Shown here piece by piece: positions 55,289-64,000 of a DNA stretch of 64,000 nt. The stretch comes from Opitutales bacterium (lineage in GTDB: Bacteria > Verrucomicrobiota > Verrucomicrobiia > Opitutales > Seribacteraceae). Numbering within the stretch: the stretch's first letter is position 1; each line of letters opens with the position of its first letter. The notes beneath the pieces were generated by a model. That model searched no databases. It worked only from the letters and a program-made list of their open reading frames with translations, and had not been told where the DNA came from. The stretch is taken from contig JAOHKZ010000003.1 in NCBI GenBank assembly GCA_028101545.1, positions 1 through 64,000 of the forward strand, given 5' to 3'. A program made the position numbers and the translations under genes.

Positions 55289-57505
55289 TTGAAAACATTA
55301 TCTCAAAGAAGCGATGTAGTTGTTGTGGGTTCCGGTTTGGCCGGAATATGTTCTGCCGTTGCTGCAGCTAGAGAAGGTGCAATCGTTAGGCTTGTAGAAT
55401 CTCGTCCATGTTTGGGCGGGCGAATAAGCAAAGAAGTACAATTTCCTTACGACTTTGAGGGTGCTACAAATTTTGCCTATCAAAGAGAGACAGGAATTCT
55501 GGAAGAGATTATGTCTTCAATTTTTAAGGAAAATCATGAAGGTAACTATTGTGGTCAGGAGAGGGCTTTAACAAATTGGATTAAAAGAGAAAAAAGACTG
55601 GGAATATTTTTGGAGACTCAACTTTTTGAGGTGAAGAAAAATTCAGCCGGGGATAGGATTGAATCAATTATTGCGATTTCTAATGAATTAGAAAGTCGGA
55701 TTTTATTTAAATCTCCCTTTTTTATAGACTGCTCCGAAACAGGAGTTTTGTGTCAATTAGCAGCTGCTCCAGGCGAGACAGGGTTAGACCAAAGTGAATA
55801 TCAACAATCCTCTGCCTCGAGTGCATCTGTTCCTCTTAGAGCTGCTGCAAGTATGCAAATTAGTATTTCGGAGCATACGGTTCCTTTTAATTGTTCTTCA
55901 TGGACTTCGCTAAAATGGGAGGATAATCATCGGTCAGCTCAAATTGATTTACTAGAATCTTTAAGCCAAGGAATCGAGGGAATTCATAATGTTGAATGGC
56001 TCGGAAAGACTAAAAATGAATTAAGAATAAATTCAGCTGAATTAATTTGGTCTTCTTGGGATTATTTAAAGAATCGTTCACCTTTGGCAGCTCGGGCTAA
56101 AAACTGGATTATTGAAGGATTTTCTCCTATCGCACTTAATGCTCAGGGGTATCGAGCAAATGGGGAATATGTTCTTACTCCCGAAGATATGGAAGGAGCT
56201 AGTCGTTTTTATGATTCAGTTGCACTTGGGCGAGCTCCATTGGATGTGGCAGATTCTCTTTTATCTTCACCACGAGGAAAAGTTGCACTCCCCCAGCCTT
56301 TTGAGATTCCGCTTCGTTCCTTATTTTCTAGTCGAATAAAAAATCTTTTTTTTGCAGGTGAGCACGCATCTGCCACTAGCAGAGCATCTGCAAGTTTTTC
56401 ACACCCTCCCACTTCAGCTCAAATGGGGGAAGCAGTCGGGATTTGTGCTGCTTTATGCAACACTAAAGGTAGGCTACCTAGAACCATTGCAAAGCAAGGT
56501 AATGTAAATGAATTAATCAAGCGATTGAACAAACGAAATCATTCTTGCAGTTTGCTCGGTGTGGAGGACTCTGACAACTTGGTTGTGGATTCAAAAGTGT
56601 TTGCATCAACGACGACTAAAAATTTTGAAATGAATCGTTCCCTGGAGCCTAATCTTACGTCTCCCGACCAGATCTTAATTCAGTTCCCTGTTACTACTAA
56701 ATGTATTAACGAAATATCTCTTTATCTCGAATCTCGGGAAGATTGTGTCTTAGAATGTCGTCTTTTTGAAAGTGCTTCAGGAGTCAGCACAATTCCAGGT
56801 GCTTGCCTTGTTTCGGTTAGTCAAACTATTATAGCCGGAGGCCCGCGTTGGGAAAAGATTATTCTAGAGGCAGATGTCAATAAAGTTGGCTGGCATTTTA
56901 TCGAATTTAAATTTGATAAAAAAATTATTATTTATGAACAAGAAAATGCTCCCGTTGGTTTACTTTCACACAATTTGATCAAGAGTTTTAAATCCGGTTT
57001 ATTAAATCCATACTCCGAGTATTTTCCCAAACTTCCTTCGTCTCCTTCTTTGGCATCGGTTCCCGCGTTTAAAGTTTCTCCGCCACAAGATGTTTATTGT
57101 GAGGAAAACCTCAAGAATAAAGCAGTTCGCCCAAGTTCATTACCAAACTTATGGATTTCCGAAGAAACTAATTTTCAGTATCCCGAATACCTTGAGTTTC
57201 ATTGGGACGATCCGGTTGATATCTCAAAAATTCAAATTGTATGGGACTCAACTTTGGAATTTTTATACCCAAATCGTCCTCAGGTTTTTGGTCATTCGAT
57301 TTTGCCATCTATTGTAAAAGATTATAAAATTTATTTCATGAATTCTGTCGGTCACTGGGTGGAATTATTAGAAGTATGTGGTAATGAAAATGGCTTTGCT
57401 TCTCATGACTTTGATAATATCAACACCCGAGCAATTGAAATTGAAATTAAGGCAACGCATGGTTTAAATAGAGCTCAAGTCTATCAAGTGCGTGCTTATT
57501 CCTAA
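55289..57505 (+). CDS. FAD-dependent oxidoreductase with C-terminal beta domain
   Basis: A 738-aa protein of the FAD-dependent oxidoreductase family (PF12831 type) abundant in PVC bacteria. The N-terminal Rossmann site is VVVGSGLAGICSAVAAAREG, followed by VRLVESRPCLGGR, and FFAGEHASATSRASASFSHPPT near residue 353 is the second FAD contact. The last ~130 residues (from about 610: LEFHWDDPVDISKIQIVWDS) form a beta-rich, discoidin (F5/8 C)-like domain. No signal peptide is visible. Start is TTG 55289, as no ATG precedes the Rossmann fold. Substrate unknown; relatives are often called xanthan-lyase-associated or secreted-sugar oxidoreductases, without proof. Confidence 0.72.
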   Translation: MKTLSQRSDVVVVGSGLAGICSAVAAAREGAIVRLVESRPCLGGRISKEVQFPYDFEGATNFAYQRETGILEEIMSSIFKENHEGNYCGQERALTNWIKREKRLGIFLETQLFEVKKNSAGDRIESIIAISNELESRILFKSPFFIDCSETGVLCQLAAAPGETGLDQSEYQQSSASSASVPLRAAASMQISISEHTVPFNCSSWTSLKWEDNHRSAQIDLLESLSQGIEGIHNVEWLGKTKNELRINSAELIWSSWDYLKNRSPLAARAKNWIIEGFSPIALNAQGYRANGEYVLTPEDMEGASRFYDSVALGRAPLDVADSLLSSPRGKVALPQPFEIPLRSLFSSRIKNLFFAGEHASATSRASASFSHPPTSAQMGEAVGICAALCNTKGRLPRTIAKQGNVNELIKRLNKRNHSCSLLGVEDSDNLVVDSKVFASTTTKNFEMNRSLEPNLTSPDQILIQFPVTTKCINEISLYLESREDCVLECRLFESASGVSTIPGACLVSVSQTIIAGGPRWEKIILEADVNKVGWHFIEFKFDKKIIIYEQENAPVGLLSHNLIKSFKSGLLNPYSEYFPKLPSSPSLASVPAFKVSPPQDVYCEENLKNKAVRPSSLPNLWISEETNFQYPEYLEFHWDDPVDISKIQIVWDSTLEFLYPNRPQVFGHSILPSIVKDYKIYFMNSVGHWVELLEVCGNENGFASHDFDNINTRAIEIEIKATHGLNRAQVYQVRAYS

Positions 57506-57583
57506 AAATCCTATCGAATAAATCAGTTTGCATTCAATCGCATTGACCATCATGTTAGTATTTCAAATCAAAATTATTTGCCC

Positions 57584-58939
57584 ATGAATGCACTAGCCGT
57601 ACTTTTTCGATTGTTAAGTTTATTTTCAGTTGCAGGTCTTGCAGCCTTTTTGTGGATCAGTTCTGAAACTAAGAAATTGCAAAAAAATGTTTTCTTGGAT
57701 GAGCAGGTCAAAAATGGTTATTTGATACTTCAGTCCTCGAAAGAAGCTCAATGGAAAGACATATCTGACAAGCGGAGTAGTTTTAGTGAAGTTTTTGATG
57801 ACAACCAACCAGTTGGCTTAAATGACGAAAACCCGCTTGCTGAAGCACTCTCAAACTTAAGATCATCCGAAGATGCTATTCTTAGAAATCCCGATTACCG
57901 AGACGCTTTGGAGGCGCATTCAATGGAGTTTGGAGCAAATACCTTTATTTGGGATTCTGAATCCAAGATTTGGAAGAGTAATCCTGGGGTTAAAGCAGAG
58001 TCTATCGCTAGTCTGAAAGATCCCTTTACCGATGAGACGCTTTTCCCTAAAGAGGATGTCAAAAAAGAAGATGGCTCAGTCATTCCAGGCGTTTCTCGTG
58101 AAAACCGTCTTCGTACAGTACTTGGCATGTTTTACAAGGACCGACATGACAAGTTTTCTGAAATTGGAAAATTGAGAGCAATGATTGTTGAAAGAGATGA
58201 GGCGCTTCGTGAATCCCAAAACCTTTTTGAAAAAATGAAAGAGCAAAAGGAGGACTGGGAGAGAAAATCCGGAGAGTTTGAAGTTAAGCTCGGTCAGACC
58301 GAAGCCGATTTGACAACTGAAAAAGCAGAAAGAAAGTCCGAGAAGGAAGCCTCCGATCAGCAGATAGTTGTTCTTAATAACAACATTGCTGGACTGGAGC
58401 AGCAAAAGTTGGATAATGAAAAAAAACACATTGCTGAAATCGACCAAATGAAAGTCGAGCATGGAGAAAAAATCAAAGCACTTGGGAAAGAGATTACTTT
58501 AGCTGATGCTGCTGGTTATAAACGAGGAATTGATGAAATGGTTGCAAAGCAGACTGGAGGAGAAAATCTGGAAGAAGGTACCGCGTTGGCAGTCAACCCA
58601 TTTGCTGCTGCTAATGAGGGACCTCCAATGGTTCCTGATGGAACGGTTGAGGAAATAACTGAAATGTCAGAAATTAATGAGTTTGGCGTTACCTCAACGA
58701 TAGCAAGAATAGATAGTAGATCAGGAATGCTGATGCTCCCGATCGGGTCTGATAGAGGATTAACTGCAGGTGAAATTTTCACTCTTTGGAAGGGGCAAAG
58801 AGAAGCAGCAAGGATAAAAGTTCAAAGTACTGACAAAGGTTTTGCATTGGCTTATATCCTTCCTAGGTTTGGAGAACCAAATCGACTTAGACCAGGAGAT
58901 TTGATACAAATTGTTCCAGAAAAAAAGAAAACTCTTTAA
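57584..58939 (+). CDS. Unknown membrane-anchored coiled-coil protein
   Basis: I do not recognise this 451-aa protein. It has one N-terminal hydrophobic segment (about 3-24, ALAVLFRLLSLFSVAGLAAF) that could anchor it in the inner membrane. A long Glu/Lys/Gln-rich coiled coil follows at about residues 195-310, and a compact C-terminal beta domain (about 350-450, including SRSGMLMLPIGSDRGLTAGEIF and RLRPGDLIQIVP). The C-terminal region recalls small beta-barrels seen after coiled coils in envelope proteins. ATG 57584 is preferred over TTG 57578. Followed 10 bp later by a small lipoprotein, suggesting an envelope pair. Confidence 0.65.
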   Translation: MNALAVLFRLLSLFSVAGLAAFLWISSETKKLQKNVFLDEQVKNGYLILQSSKEAQWKDISDKRSSFSEVFDDNQPVGLNDENPLAEALSNLRSSEDAILRNPDYRDALEAHSMEFGANTFIWDSESKIWKSNPGVKAESIASLKDPFTDETLFPKEDVKKEDGSVIPGVSRENRLRTVLGMFYKDRHDKFSEIGKLRAMIVERDEALRESQNLFEKMKEQKEDWERKSGEFEVKLGQTEADLTTEKAERKSEKEASDQQIVVLNNNIAGLEQQKLDNEKKHIAEIDQMKVEHGEKIKALGKEITLADAAGYKRGIDEMVAKQTGGENLEEGTALAVNPFAAANEGPPMVPDGTVEEITEMSEINEFGVTSTIARIDSRSGMLMLPIGSDRGLTAGEIFTLWKGQREAARIKVQSTDKGFALAYILPRFGEPNRLRPGDLIQIVPEKKKTL

Positions 58940-58949
58940 CCTTCACTTT

Positions 58950-59111
58950 ATGAAAAATATTATATCTATAATTTCATTAATTGGAATTACGCTCTTTTTA
59001 TCAGGTTGTTTTACTGCCTCTCCTGAAACATCCAAGATGCCACAAGGCCGCCCCGCTAACTGGGAGTATAGCTTACCTGGCGGGTTTGATAGAGGTGGTT
59101 TCAGTCGTTAG
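58950..59111 (+). CDS. Small lipoprotein
   Basis: A 53-aa predicted lipoprotein: a hydrophobic signal (IISIISLIGITLFLSG) ending in the lipobox LSGC with acylated Cys at 20, then about 33 mature residues rich in Gly/Pro/Ser with no known domain (TASPETSKMPQGRPANWEYS, then a Gly/Arg-rich tail). The frame is open upstream to 58911, but ATG 58950 gives the proper lipoprotein start. It follows the coiled-coil gene by 10 bp and precedes rsmI by 26 bp. Function unknown. Confidence 0.65.
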   Translation: MKNIISIISLIGITLFLSGCFTASPETSKMPQGRPANWEYSLPGGFDRGGFSR

Positions 59112-59137
59112 CGCACGCAAGCTCGATCTACATCCCG

Positions 59138-59839
59138 GTGACAGAGTTGCAACCTGAAGGGGTTTTGTGGTTAGTTGCCACCCCCATTGGGAACCTTAAG
59201 GACTTTACTACTCGCGGGGTCGAAGTGCTTTCGCTTGCTGACCTTATTGCCTGTGAAGACACTCGAGTTACTACCAAATTATTAGGTTTTCTGTCTCTCT
59301 CAAAACCTCTTGTTTCATATCGAGAGGAAAACGAAAAAGTAAAATCTGTTGAACTAGCTGAATTAATTTCTTCGGGGCAATCGGTTGCATTAGTTTCGGA
59401 TGCAGGTTACCCCGGAATTAGTGACCCGGGGTTTCGTTTGGTTCGGGAATGCAGAAGAAGAGGAATTAAAGTTTGTCCAATCCCAGGAGCAAATGCCGCA
59501 ATTACTGCCCTTGCTGCATCGGGTCTACCTACACATCAATTTATTTATCTTGGTTTTCTTCCCAAGAAGTCGGCAGCAGCCAAAAAAGTCTTTGAGCAAT
59601 GGAAAGAGTTTGAGGGTTCTCTCGTCTTATACGAGTCTAAGCACAGAATTGATAAAACCCTTTCCTGCATCAAAGAAATAATGGGAGAAGAGAGGTTTGT
59701 TTGTTTGTCTCGGGAGATTACTAAATTACATGAAACTTTTCATATTGGAACCACTGCGAATGTAATAGAGAAGATGAAAACGAGTAGTACTAAAGGGGAG
59801 TTTACAATCGTTGTGGCCCCTGAGGGGTATTCTTTGTGA
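59138..59839 (+). CDS. rsmI: 16S rRNA (cytidine1402-2'-O)-methyltransferase RsmI
   Basis: SAM-dependent enzyme that 2'-O-methylates C1402 in the ribosomal decoding centre. The 233-aa protein shows the tetrapyrrole-methylase fold signature of RsmI: WLVATPIGNLKDFTTRG, IACEDTRVTTKLLGF, VALVSDAGYPGISDPGF, PIPGANAAITALAASGLP and FLGFLPKK-like stretches, then SREITKLHETFHIG. Slightly shorter than the E. coli enzyme, lacking its C-terminal tail. Start is GTG 59138; there is no nearby ATG. Confidence 0.95.
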   Translation: MTELQPEGVLWLVATPIGNLKDFTTRGVEVLSLADLIACEDTRVTTKLLGFLSLSKPLVSYREENEKVKSVELAELISSGQSVALVSDAGYPGISDPGFRLVRECRRRGIKVCPIPGANAAITALAASGLPTHQFIYLGFLPKKSAAAKKVFEQWKEFEGSLVLYESKHRIDKTLSCIKEIMGEERFVCLSREITKLHETFHIGTTANVIEKMKTSSTKGEFTIVVAPEGYSL

Positions 59840-59854
59840 GACTTATTTATTGTT

Positions 59855-60796
59855 ATGACGGTTGCTATTTTAGATATTGGTTCTAACACATCCAAAGTTT
59901 TAGTCGCTCGAAAAGATGATTGTGGACTCGTTACTGAAGTTGCTCAGAAAAGCTTGCCCTGTCGCTTGGCAAAAGGATTAGGAAAAGGAAACTTAATACT
60001 TTCTGAAGCATCTATTGAGACTACAGTTAAAGTTGTTTCTGACCTGCTTACTTTTTCAAAAGAATTCTCTCCCTATTTTACTAAAATTGTGGCGACCGAA
60101 GCCTTGCGGCTTCTCAGTAATGCTGATGTCTTTATCGAAAGGATTGAGAAAGAATTTGGGATTTTAATTGATGTAATAAGTGGTTCACAAGAAGCATCTT
60201 ACATCGCAAGAGGTTTATTAACTGATCCGGCTATCTCATCGTTGACCGAATTTCATGCCATTGACCTTGGTGGAGGTAGTTTGGAGATAATGAGAGTGGT
60301 TAATGGTACACCTCAAGATGTTACGAGTCTACCATTGGGAGCGGTTGTTATAGCCGAAAAGTTTTTTGGGAACCTAAGTTTAAAGCCTCTCTGTAAGGAC
60401 ATTTTGGCGTTGCAAAATTACATTTCTCAGATGTTGAAGGACGATGCCTTTTCAATCACTCAAAAATGTGACCATTTAGTTGGTACGGGTGGATCTATTT
60501 TATTTATAAGGCGTTTAATTAGTTCCTTTAAAGATATTGAATTCTTCAGTAATTCGAATTTGAGTTTTTCTGATATTGAAAAAATTACTAAGCAAGTTAA
60601 TTCCCTGAGCTTAAGTGAGAGAACTGTTCAATTTGATAAATTACCTCGTGATCGCGCGGATGTTTTCCCTGCTGCCCTTATTGTTGTTATGGAGCTTATG
60701 AAATTTTTTAAATTAGAAAATTTAACCCACTCCTTTCATAACCTACGATTTGGGTTAGCTGACGAATTGCTCACTGATCTTGACCCGTCACATTGA
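59855..60796 (+). CDS. Exopolyphosphatase / guanosine pentaphosphatase (Ppx/GppA family)
   Basis: A 313-aa member of the ASKHA-fold Ppx/GppA family, which hydrolyses polyphosphate or pppGpp. The first phosphate-binding loop is VAILDIGSNTSKVLVA, the second is FHAIDLGGGSLEIMRV, and VVATEALRLLSNADVF and VGTGGSILFIRRL are further family blocks. It is the short form comprising only domains I and II, lacking the HD and C-terminal domains of E. coli Ppx, so processivity on long polyphosphate may be limited. Located 15 bp after rsmI; ends 17 bp from the convergent GH13 gene. Confidence 0.85.
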   Translation: MTVAILDIGSNTSKVLVARKDDCGLVTEVAQKSLPCRLAKGLGKGNLILSEASIETTVKVVSDLLTFSKEFSPYFTKIVATEALRLLSNADVFIERIEKEFGILIDVISGSQEASYIARGLLTDPAISSLTEFHAIDLGGGSLEIMRVVNGTPQDVTSLPLGAVVIAEKFFGNLSLKPLCKDILALQNYISQMLKDDAFSITQKCDHLVGTGGSILFIRRLISSFKDIEFFSNSNLSFSDIEKITKQVNSLSLSERTVQFDKLPRDRADVFPAALIVVMELMKFFKLENLTHSFHNLRFGLADELLTDLDPSH

Positions 60797-60813
60797 TCCT
60801 CACTGAACAAGTT

Positions 60814-63138
60814 TTATTTAATATCCCAGACTTGAATAGATATTGGGGGGACTGAGCCAAAGTTTGAAGTTTTCTCACCAAGTAAAATCAATTTACTTCT
60901 TTTAATTTTTATGTCTGGTATTGATAGCTTTACTTCTTGATCGCTTGGATTGATCAAAATGAGAAGGGAGGAATTTTCAGAATCACGATCAGGCGAATGG
61001 ATGAAAAGCCCAAATGAATTTTTCGGACCATCAATCGTATGGTATTGTTCCTCAGGAATAAATTCAGATAAACGCAGTAGATTTCCATGCTGTGAAGAGC
61101 GAAATGAAATCAATTTTTTCGTCCAATTATGAAAATTTTCTGTATGAGTGAATTCATTGTATTTCAATGCATTTAAATCTCCTCTTTGGTAGGTGTTTTG
61201 AACTCCTTTTTTGCTGCGTAGATAGTCCTGGCCTGATCCGAGCATTGGAATTCCTGGAGAAAGAAGTAGAACCCCCATTGCAATCATTGCTTGTTTGACA
61301 ACTTTTTCAGGAGGCGAACCATTAACCCATTCTTCGTGTGAGCAAAGGCGATCAATAAAGGTGAAATCATCATGGGATTCGAGGTAATTAATCGATTGCC
61401 AAGGATAAAGGTTATCTTTGTCGAGTTTGCCCTTAAGTAATTCTATCATCTCAGTTGAAGACCCATGACCTTTAACATATTGGAGCAGTTTTTCTCTGCA
61501 ATTGTCACTCCATAAACTATATTTTAACTGGTTTATTTCCAGCGGTAACCTGCCTCGGAAACTCCATGGTTCCGCAATCAAAATTAGTTTTGGATTCACC
61601 TTCAAAAGTTCGCTTTCAATTTCAGCGAGAAGGCTTAACCCCAATAGTTCACCAAGGTCGAACCGAAAGCCGTCAACTTTGTAATCATTAACCAATGAAA
61701 GCAGGCTATCAATAATCAACCTGCGGGCCGGTTGAGATTCAGCATTTATATCGTTTCCGCAACCGCTATGATTATTTAAGACTCCATTTTCTGTAGTTGA
61801 GAAATATAATTCACGGTCCAAAAAGGAAAGGTGTGCGGGAACTCCTACATGATTATAAACCACATCGATTATAACCGATAATTTTGCCTTGTGTAGTGCG
61901 GTGACCAAATTTTTGAATTCGTAAATGGCAGATCCATTTTCTGGATTGCTTGCATAAGAAGAGGCAGGAGCAAAAAAATTAACCGACATGTAGCCCCAAT
62001 GGTATTCGTTTTTAGTGCGGGCATCGAACTCGTGAATGGGTTGAAGTTCGATTGCATTTACTCCGAGTTTTTTGAGGTAGCAATCTTCAGATTGTAACCA
62101 ACGAGTTAACCCTCTAAATTCCAGTCTTTCGTCCTCTGTCAAGTCAAGCGGTGCATAAGCAAGCAAGTCCCTAACATGAGTTTCTAAAATAACCAAGTCT
62201 TCCACTTTTGGAATATCAAAAGATGTGTTGTTTGTTTCATGTCTTTTAATACTTAGGGCTAGACCCGGACCATCTCTTCCAATCATTGCTTTTGCATATG
62301 GATCCACCACTTCTTTGACAAAAAAAGTCCCATCGGCTTTACCTTTTGTATTTTGCACGGAATATTTGTAGAGCATGCCCTCGCAATCCATGGGGAGTTC
62401 TACGCACCAACTTCCATCATCTGATCTTTCCATTGAGTAATGCTCAAATTGTTTTTGTTGGAATGATTTTTTTATTAATAATTCCATCTTGGAAACTCTG
62501 GGTGCAAATACTCGGAATTTTGAACCTATTCTTGATTTTGAAAAACCAAATTCTCCCCTAGGTTTAAAATGGATCCATTGATCTAGGTTTTCTTTACCCG
62601 GACCTTCGACTAATTCAAAACTGAGAATATCTTTTCCTGTTCTGTTTGCATTGAATAAAAAGTTTCTTGTACCAACCTTATTCTGTTCGCTGCATGAAAA
62701 AGAAGAATCAGGTTCAATCCACTCGCCCTGGTCGGTAATAAATTTAAATGAGAAAGGATTTTGTAATAATACTTCACTCCACTTTAAATTCAATACATGT
62801 ATAGAGGGTTCTTCAGGAATTCGTTTTAAAGCCCACTTCTTATTTCCAATGCAATTATCCCAATCATTAATATCGGATGCGAGGTAGATTACACTCTTTT
62901 CTTTAGGAAAGAATGAGACCTCATTTGTATCTATTAAAAATTGTGCATTATCTCCCATTTTTGTATATCCACCAATTTTTGCTCTTTCGATTGGTTGTAG
63001 AATTGAAAAAGAAGTTCCCATTAAACCCGATTCCTCGACTAAGTCTTCGGGTAAGCGATTACCTTCCCAGTCTTTTTCCAAGAATACTAGACCTTGAGTA
63101 TCATTTTTTTTCCGAACACATCCACCTCTAGAATACAT
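60814..63138 (-). CDS. GH13 alpha-glucan debranching enzyme (pullulanase / isoamylase-like) with CBM48-like region
   Basis: A 774-aa glycoside hydrolase family 13 protein. After an N-terminal carbohydrate-binding region (about residues 60-180, YLASDINDWDNC as in glucan-binding modules) comes a CBM48-like domain (about 195-310, SKFRVFAPRVSKMELLI). The catalytic barrel (from about 325) carries region I DVVYNHVG, region II DGFRFDLGELL with the nucleophile Asp, region III LIAEPWSF with the acid Glu, and region IV NYLESHDDF with the third Asp. Layout fits type I pullulanase or glycogen debranching. No signal peptide, so intracellular glycogen is the likely substrate, with malQ as a partner. ATG 63138. 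Confidence 0.85.
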   Translation of the reverse strand: MYSRGGCVRKKNDTQGLVFLEKDWEGNRLPEDLVEESGLMGTSFSILQPIERAKIGGYTKMGDNAQFLIDTNEVSFFPKEKSVIYLASDINDWDNCIGNKKWALKRIPEEPSIHVLNLKWSEVLLQNPFSFKFITDQGEWIEPDSSFSCSEQNKVGTRNFLFNANRTGKDILSFELVEGPGKENLDQWIHFKPRGEFGFSKSRIGSKFRVFAPRVSKMELLIKKSFQQKQFEHYSMERSDDGSWCVELPMDCEGMLYKYSVQNTKGKADGTFFVKEVVDPYAKAMIGRDGPGLALSIKRHETNNTSFDIPKVEDLVILETHVRDLLAYAPLDLTEDERLEFRGLTRWLQSEDCYLKKLGVNAIELQPIHEFDARTKNEYHWGYMSVNFFAPASSYASNPENGSAIYEFKNLVTALHKAKLSVIIDVVYNHVGVPAHLSFLDRELYFSTTENGVLNNHSGCGNDINAESQPARRLIIDSLLSLVNDYKVDGFRFDLGELLGLSLLAEIESELLKVNPKLILIAEPWSFRGRLPLEINQLKYSLWSDNCREKLLQYVKGHGSSTEMIELLKGKLDKDNLYPWQSINYLESHDDFTFIDRLCSHEEWVNGSPPEKVVKQAMIAMGVLLLSPGIPMLGSGQDYLRSKKGVQNTYQRGDLNALKYNEFTHTENFHNWTKKLISFRSSQHGNLLRLSEFIPEEQYHTIDGPKNSFGLFIHSPDRDSENSSLLILINPSDQEVKLSIPDIKIKRSKLILLGEKTSNFGSVPPISIQVWDIK

Positions 63139-63220
63139 ACCCTATCTTCATATCCACTCTTTTAACCTAGCCAACCGAAAAATTTTGCCCAATCGAGCAC
63201 TTTGGATTATGAGGTAATAA

Positions 63221-64000
63221 ATGATTGATCGTTCTGGTGAACCTATCTTAGTTGCGCTATCTGGTGGAGTTGATAGTGCTGTAAGTGCCGCGTTGCTTAA
63301 GGCACAAGGATATGATGTGTCAGGGGTTTATGTAAGAACTTGGGAGCATGAGGAAGATCTTCTTGGAGAGTGCCCTGGTGCAAGGGATTTAAAAGATGCC
63401 CGATCTGTTGCAAAGGCAATCGACATTCCCTTCTCCGTGGTGAATTTTATAGATTTTTATCAAAATGAAGTAGTTATGCCTATGGTTAGCGGATATGAAC
63501 GGGGGATAACCCCAAACCCTGATATATTATGTAACCGAGCTATGAAATTTGGAGCTTTATTAGACTATGCTAAAGAACATGGTTTTTCGGCTCTAGCCAC
63601 TGGGCATTATTGCAAGCGAAAGAAATCATCGGGGAATCCGGCGGAACTTTGGGAGGGAGAAGATAAAAACAAGGACCAATCATATTTCCTAGCCCGTATT
63701 ACGAATGAACAACTTGAGAAAGCTCGCTTTCCTTTGGGGGAAATTGAGAAGCCAAAAGTTCGCGAGATTGCAAGAGAATTAGACCTTCCAGTTGCTGAGA
63801 AAAAAGATAGCCAAGGAATTTGTTTTTTAGGAAAAGTAAAAATCGGAGATTTTTTATCAAATTTTCTGGAAGATAATCCGGGTGAGATTTTGACTACTGA
63901 TGGAAGAGTTGTTGGAGAGCACAAAGGTTTGCATCGATACACATTGGGACAGAGAAGAGGAATCGGTGTGCCTTCAAATACTGACAATGAAAATTATGTG
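63221..64000 (+). CDS. mnmA: tRNA-specific 2-thiouridylase MnmA, 5' part
   Basis: Sulfurates U34 in tRNA for Lys, Glu and Gln. The frame starts at ATG 63221 and runs off the end of the window after 260 codons. The ATP-binding P-loop is LVALSGGVDSAVSAALL, the first catalytic Cys is in TPNPDILCNRAMKFG, GHYCKRKK and DQSYFLARI follow, and the second catalytic Cys is in DSQGICFLGKV, all in order. LGQRRGIGVP marks the start of the beta-barrel region. About 100 residues are missing beyond the window. It is divergent from the GH13 gene, with an 82-bp shared upstream region. Confidence 0.95.
   Translation, partial: MIDRSGEPILVALSGGVDSAVSAALLKAQGYDVSGVYVRTWEHEEDLLGECPGARDLKDARSVAKAIDIPFSVVNFIDFYQNEVVMPMVSGYERGITPNPDILCNRAMKFGALLDYAKEHGFSALATGHYCKRKKSSGNPAELWEGEDKNKDQSYFLARITNEQLEKARFPLGEIEKPKVREIARELDLPVAEKKDSQGICFLGKVKIGDFLSNFLEDNPGEILTTDGRVVGEHKGLHRYTLGQRRGIGVPSNTDNENYV

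Overview
The window looks like part of the chromosome of a flagellated, Gram-negative, low-GC bacterium. Verrucomicrobiota (Opitutae/Puniceicoccales-like) is my best guess. The evidence is a P-ring gene (flgI, so an outer membrane), a flagellar operon ending in fliW-csrA, and an alternative complex III operon of the type common in Bacteroidota and the PVC group. A signal peptidase I with large insertions and densely packed, often overlapping genes fit too. The assignment is inference from gene content; there is no rRNA or other lineage marker here. Nothing looks like a prophage, transposon or CRISPR array, and no gene-free stretch exceeds 300 bp.

Layout. 1-9183: flagellar operon (flgI 3' end, flgJ rod-binding domain, flgN-like, very large flgK and flgL, fliW, csrA). 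9210-17254: DUF1015 protein, then a three-gene cassette (GT28-like glycosyltransferase, possible SCP2-like protein, class III aminotransferase), a convergent MAF/DUF115 flagellin-glycosylation factor, and pseB-pseI for a pseudaminic-acid-type sugar. 17308-20387: stand-alone sigma-70 region 4 protein, dprA, GntP-family permease. 20483-27893: TPP riboswitch and the thiamine operon thiC-S-(thiE-like)-E-G-H-F-D. 27904-30177 (minus): ruvA, dapB, dapA. 30262-38996: lepA, lepB, malQ, an MsbA-like ABC exporter, an M50-like membrane protein, a small HAD protein and a DjlA-like co-chaperone. 38993-43437 (minus): a MacAB-TolC-like tripartite exporter. 43470-54993 (minus): alternative complex III actABCDEF, a small membrane protein, a cbb3-oxidase-like CcoN/CcoO pair and another cytochrome c. 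55289-64000: FAD oxidoreductase, coiled-coil protein, small lipoprotein, rsmI, Ppx/GppA, a GH13 debranching enzyme (minus), and mnmA running off the end.

The most interesting feature is the respiratory operon. Its CcoN homologue (45247-46659) has lost three of the six canonical haem/copper histidines (both low-spin haem b ligands and one CuB ligand), plus the helix-VII tyrosine. Its CcoO partner has Cys where the family has the haem-ligand Met. So the oxidase-like module next to ACIII is probably not a normal O2 reductase. Second is the flagellum: FlgK (1091 aa) and FlgL (1233 aa) are two to four times the usual length and carry arrays of small Tyr/Trp-rich modules resembling carbohydrate-binding modules. 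Their operon ends in a hairpin that would mask the csrA translation start. A recurring minor theme is hairpins spanning stop codons, several at convergent gene junctions.
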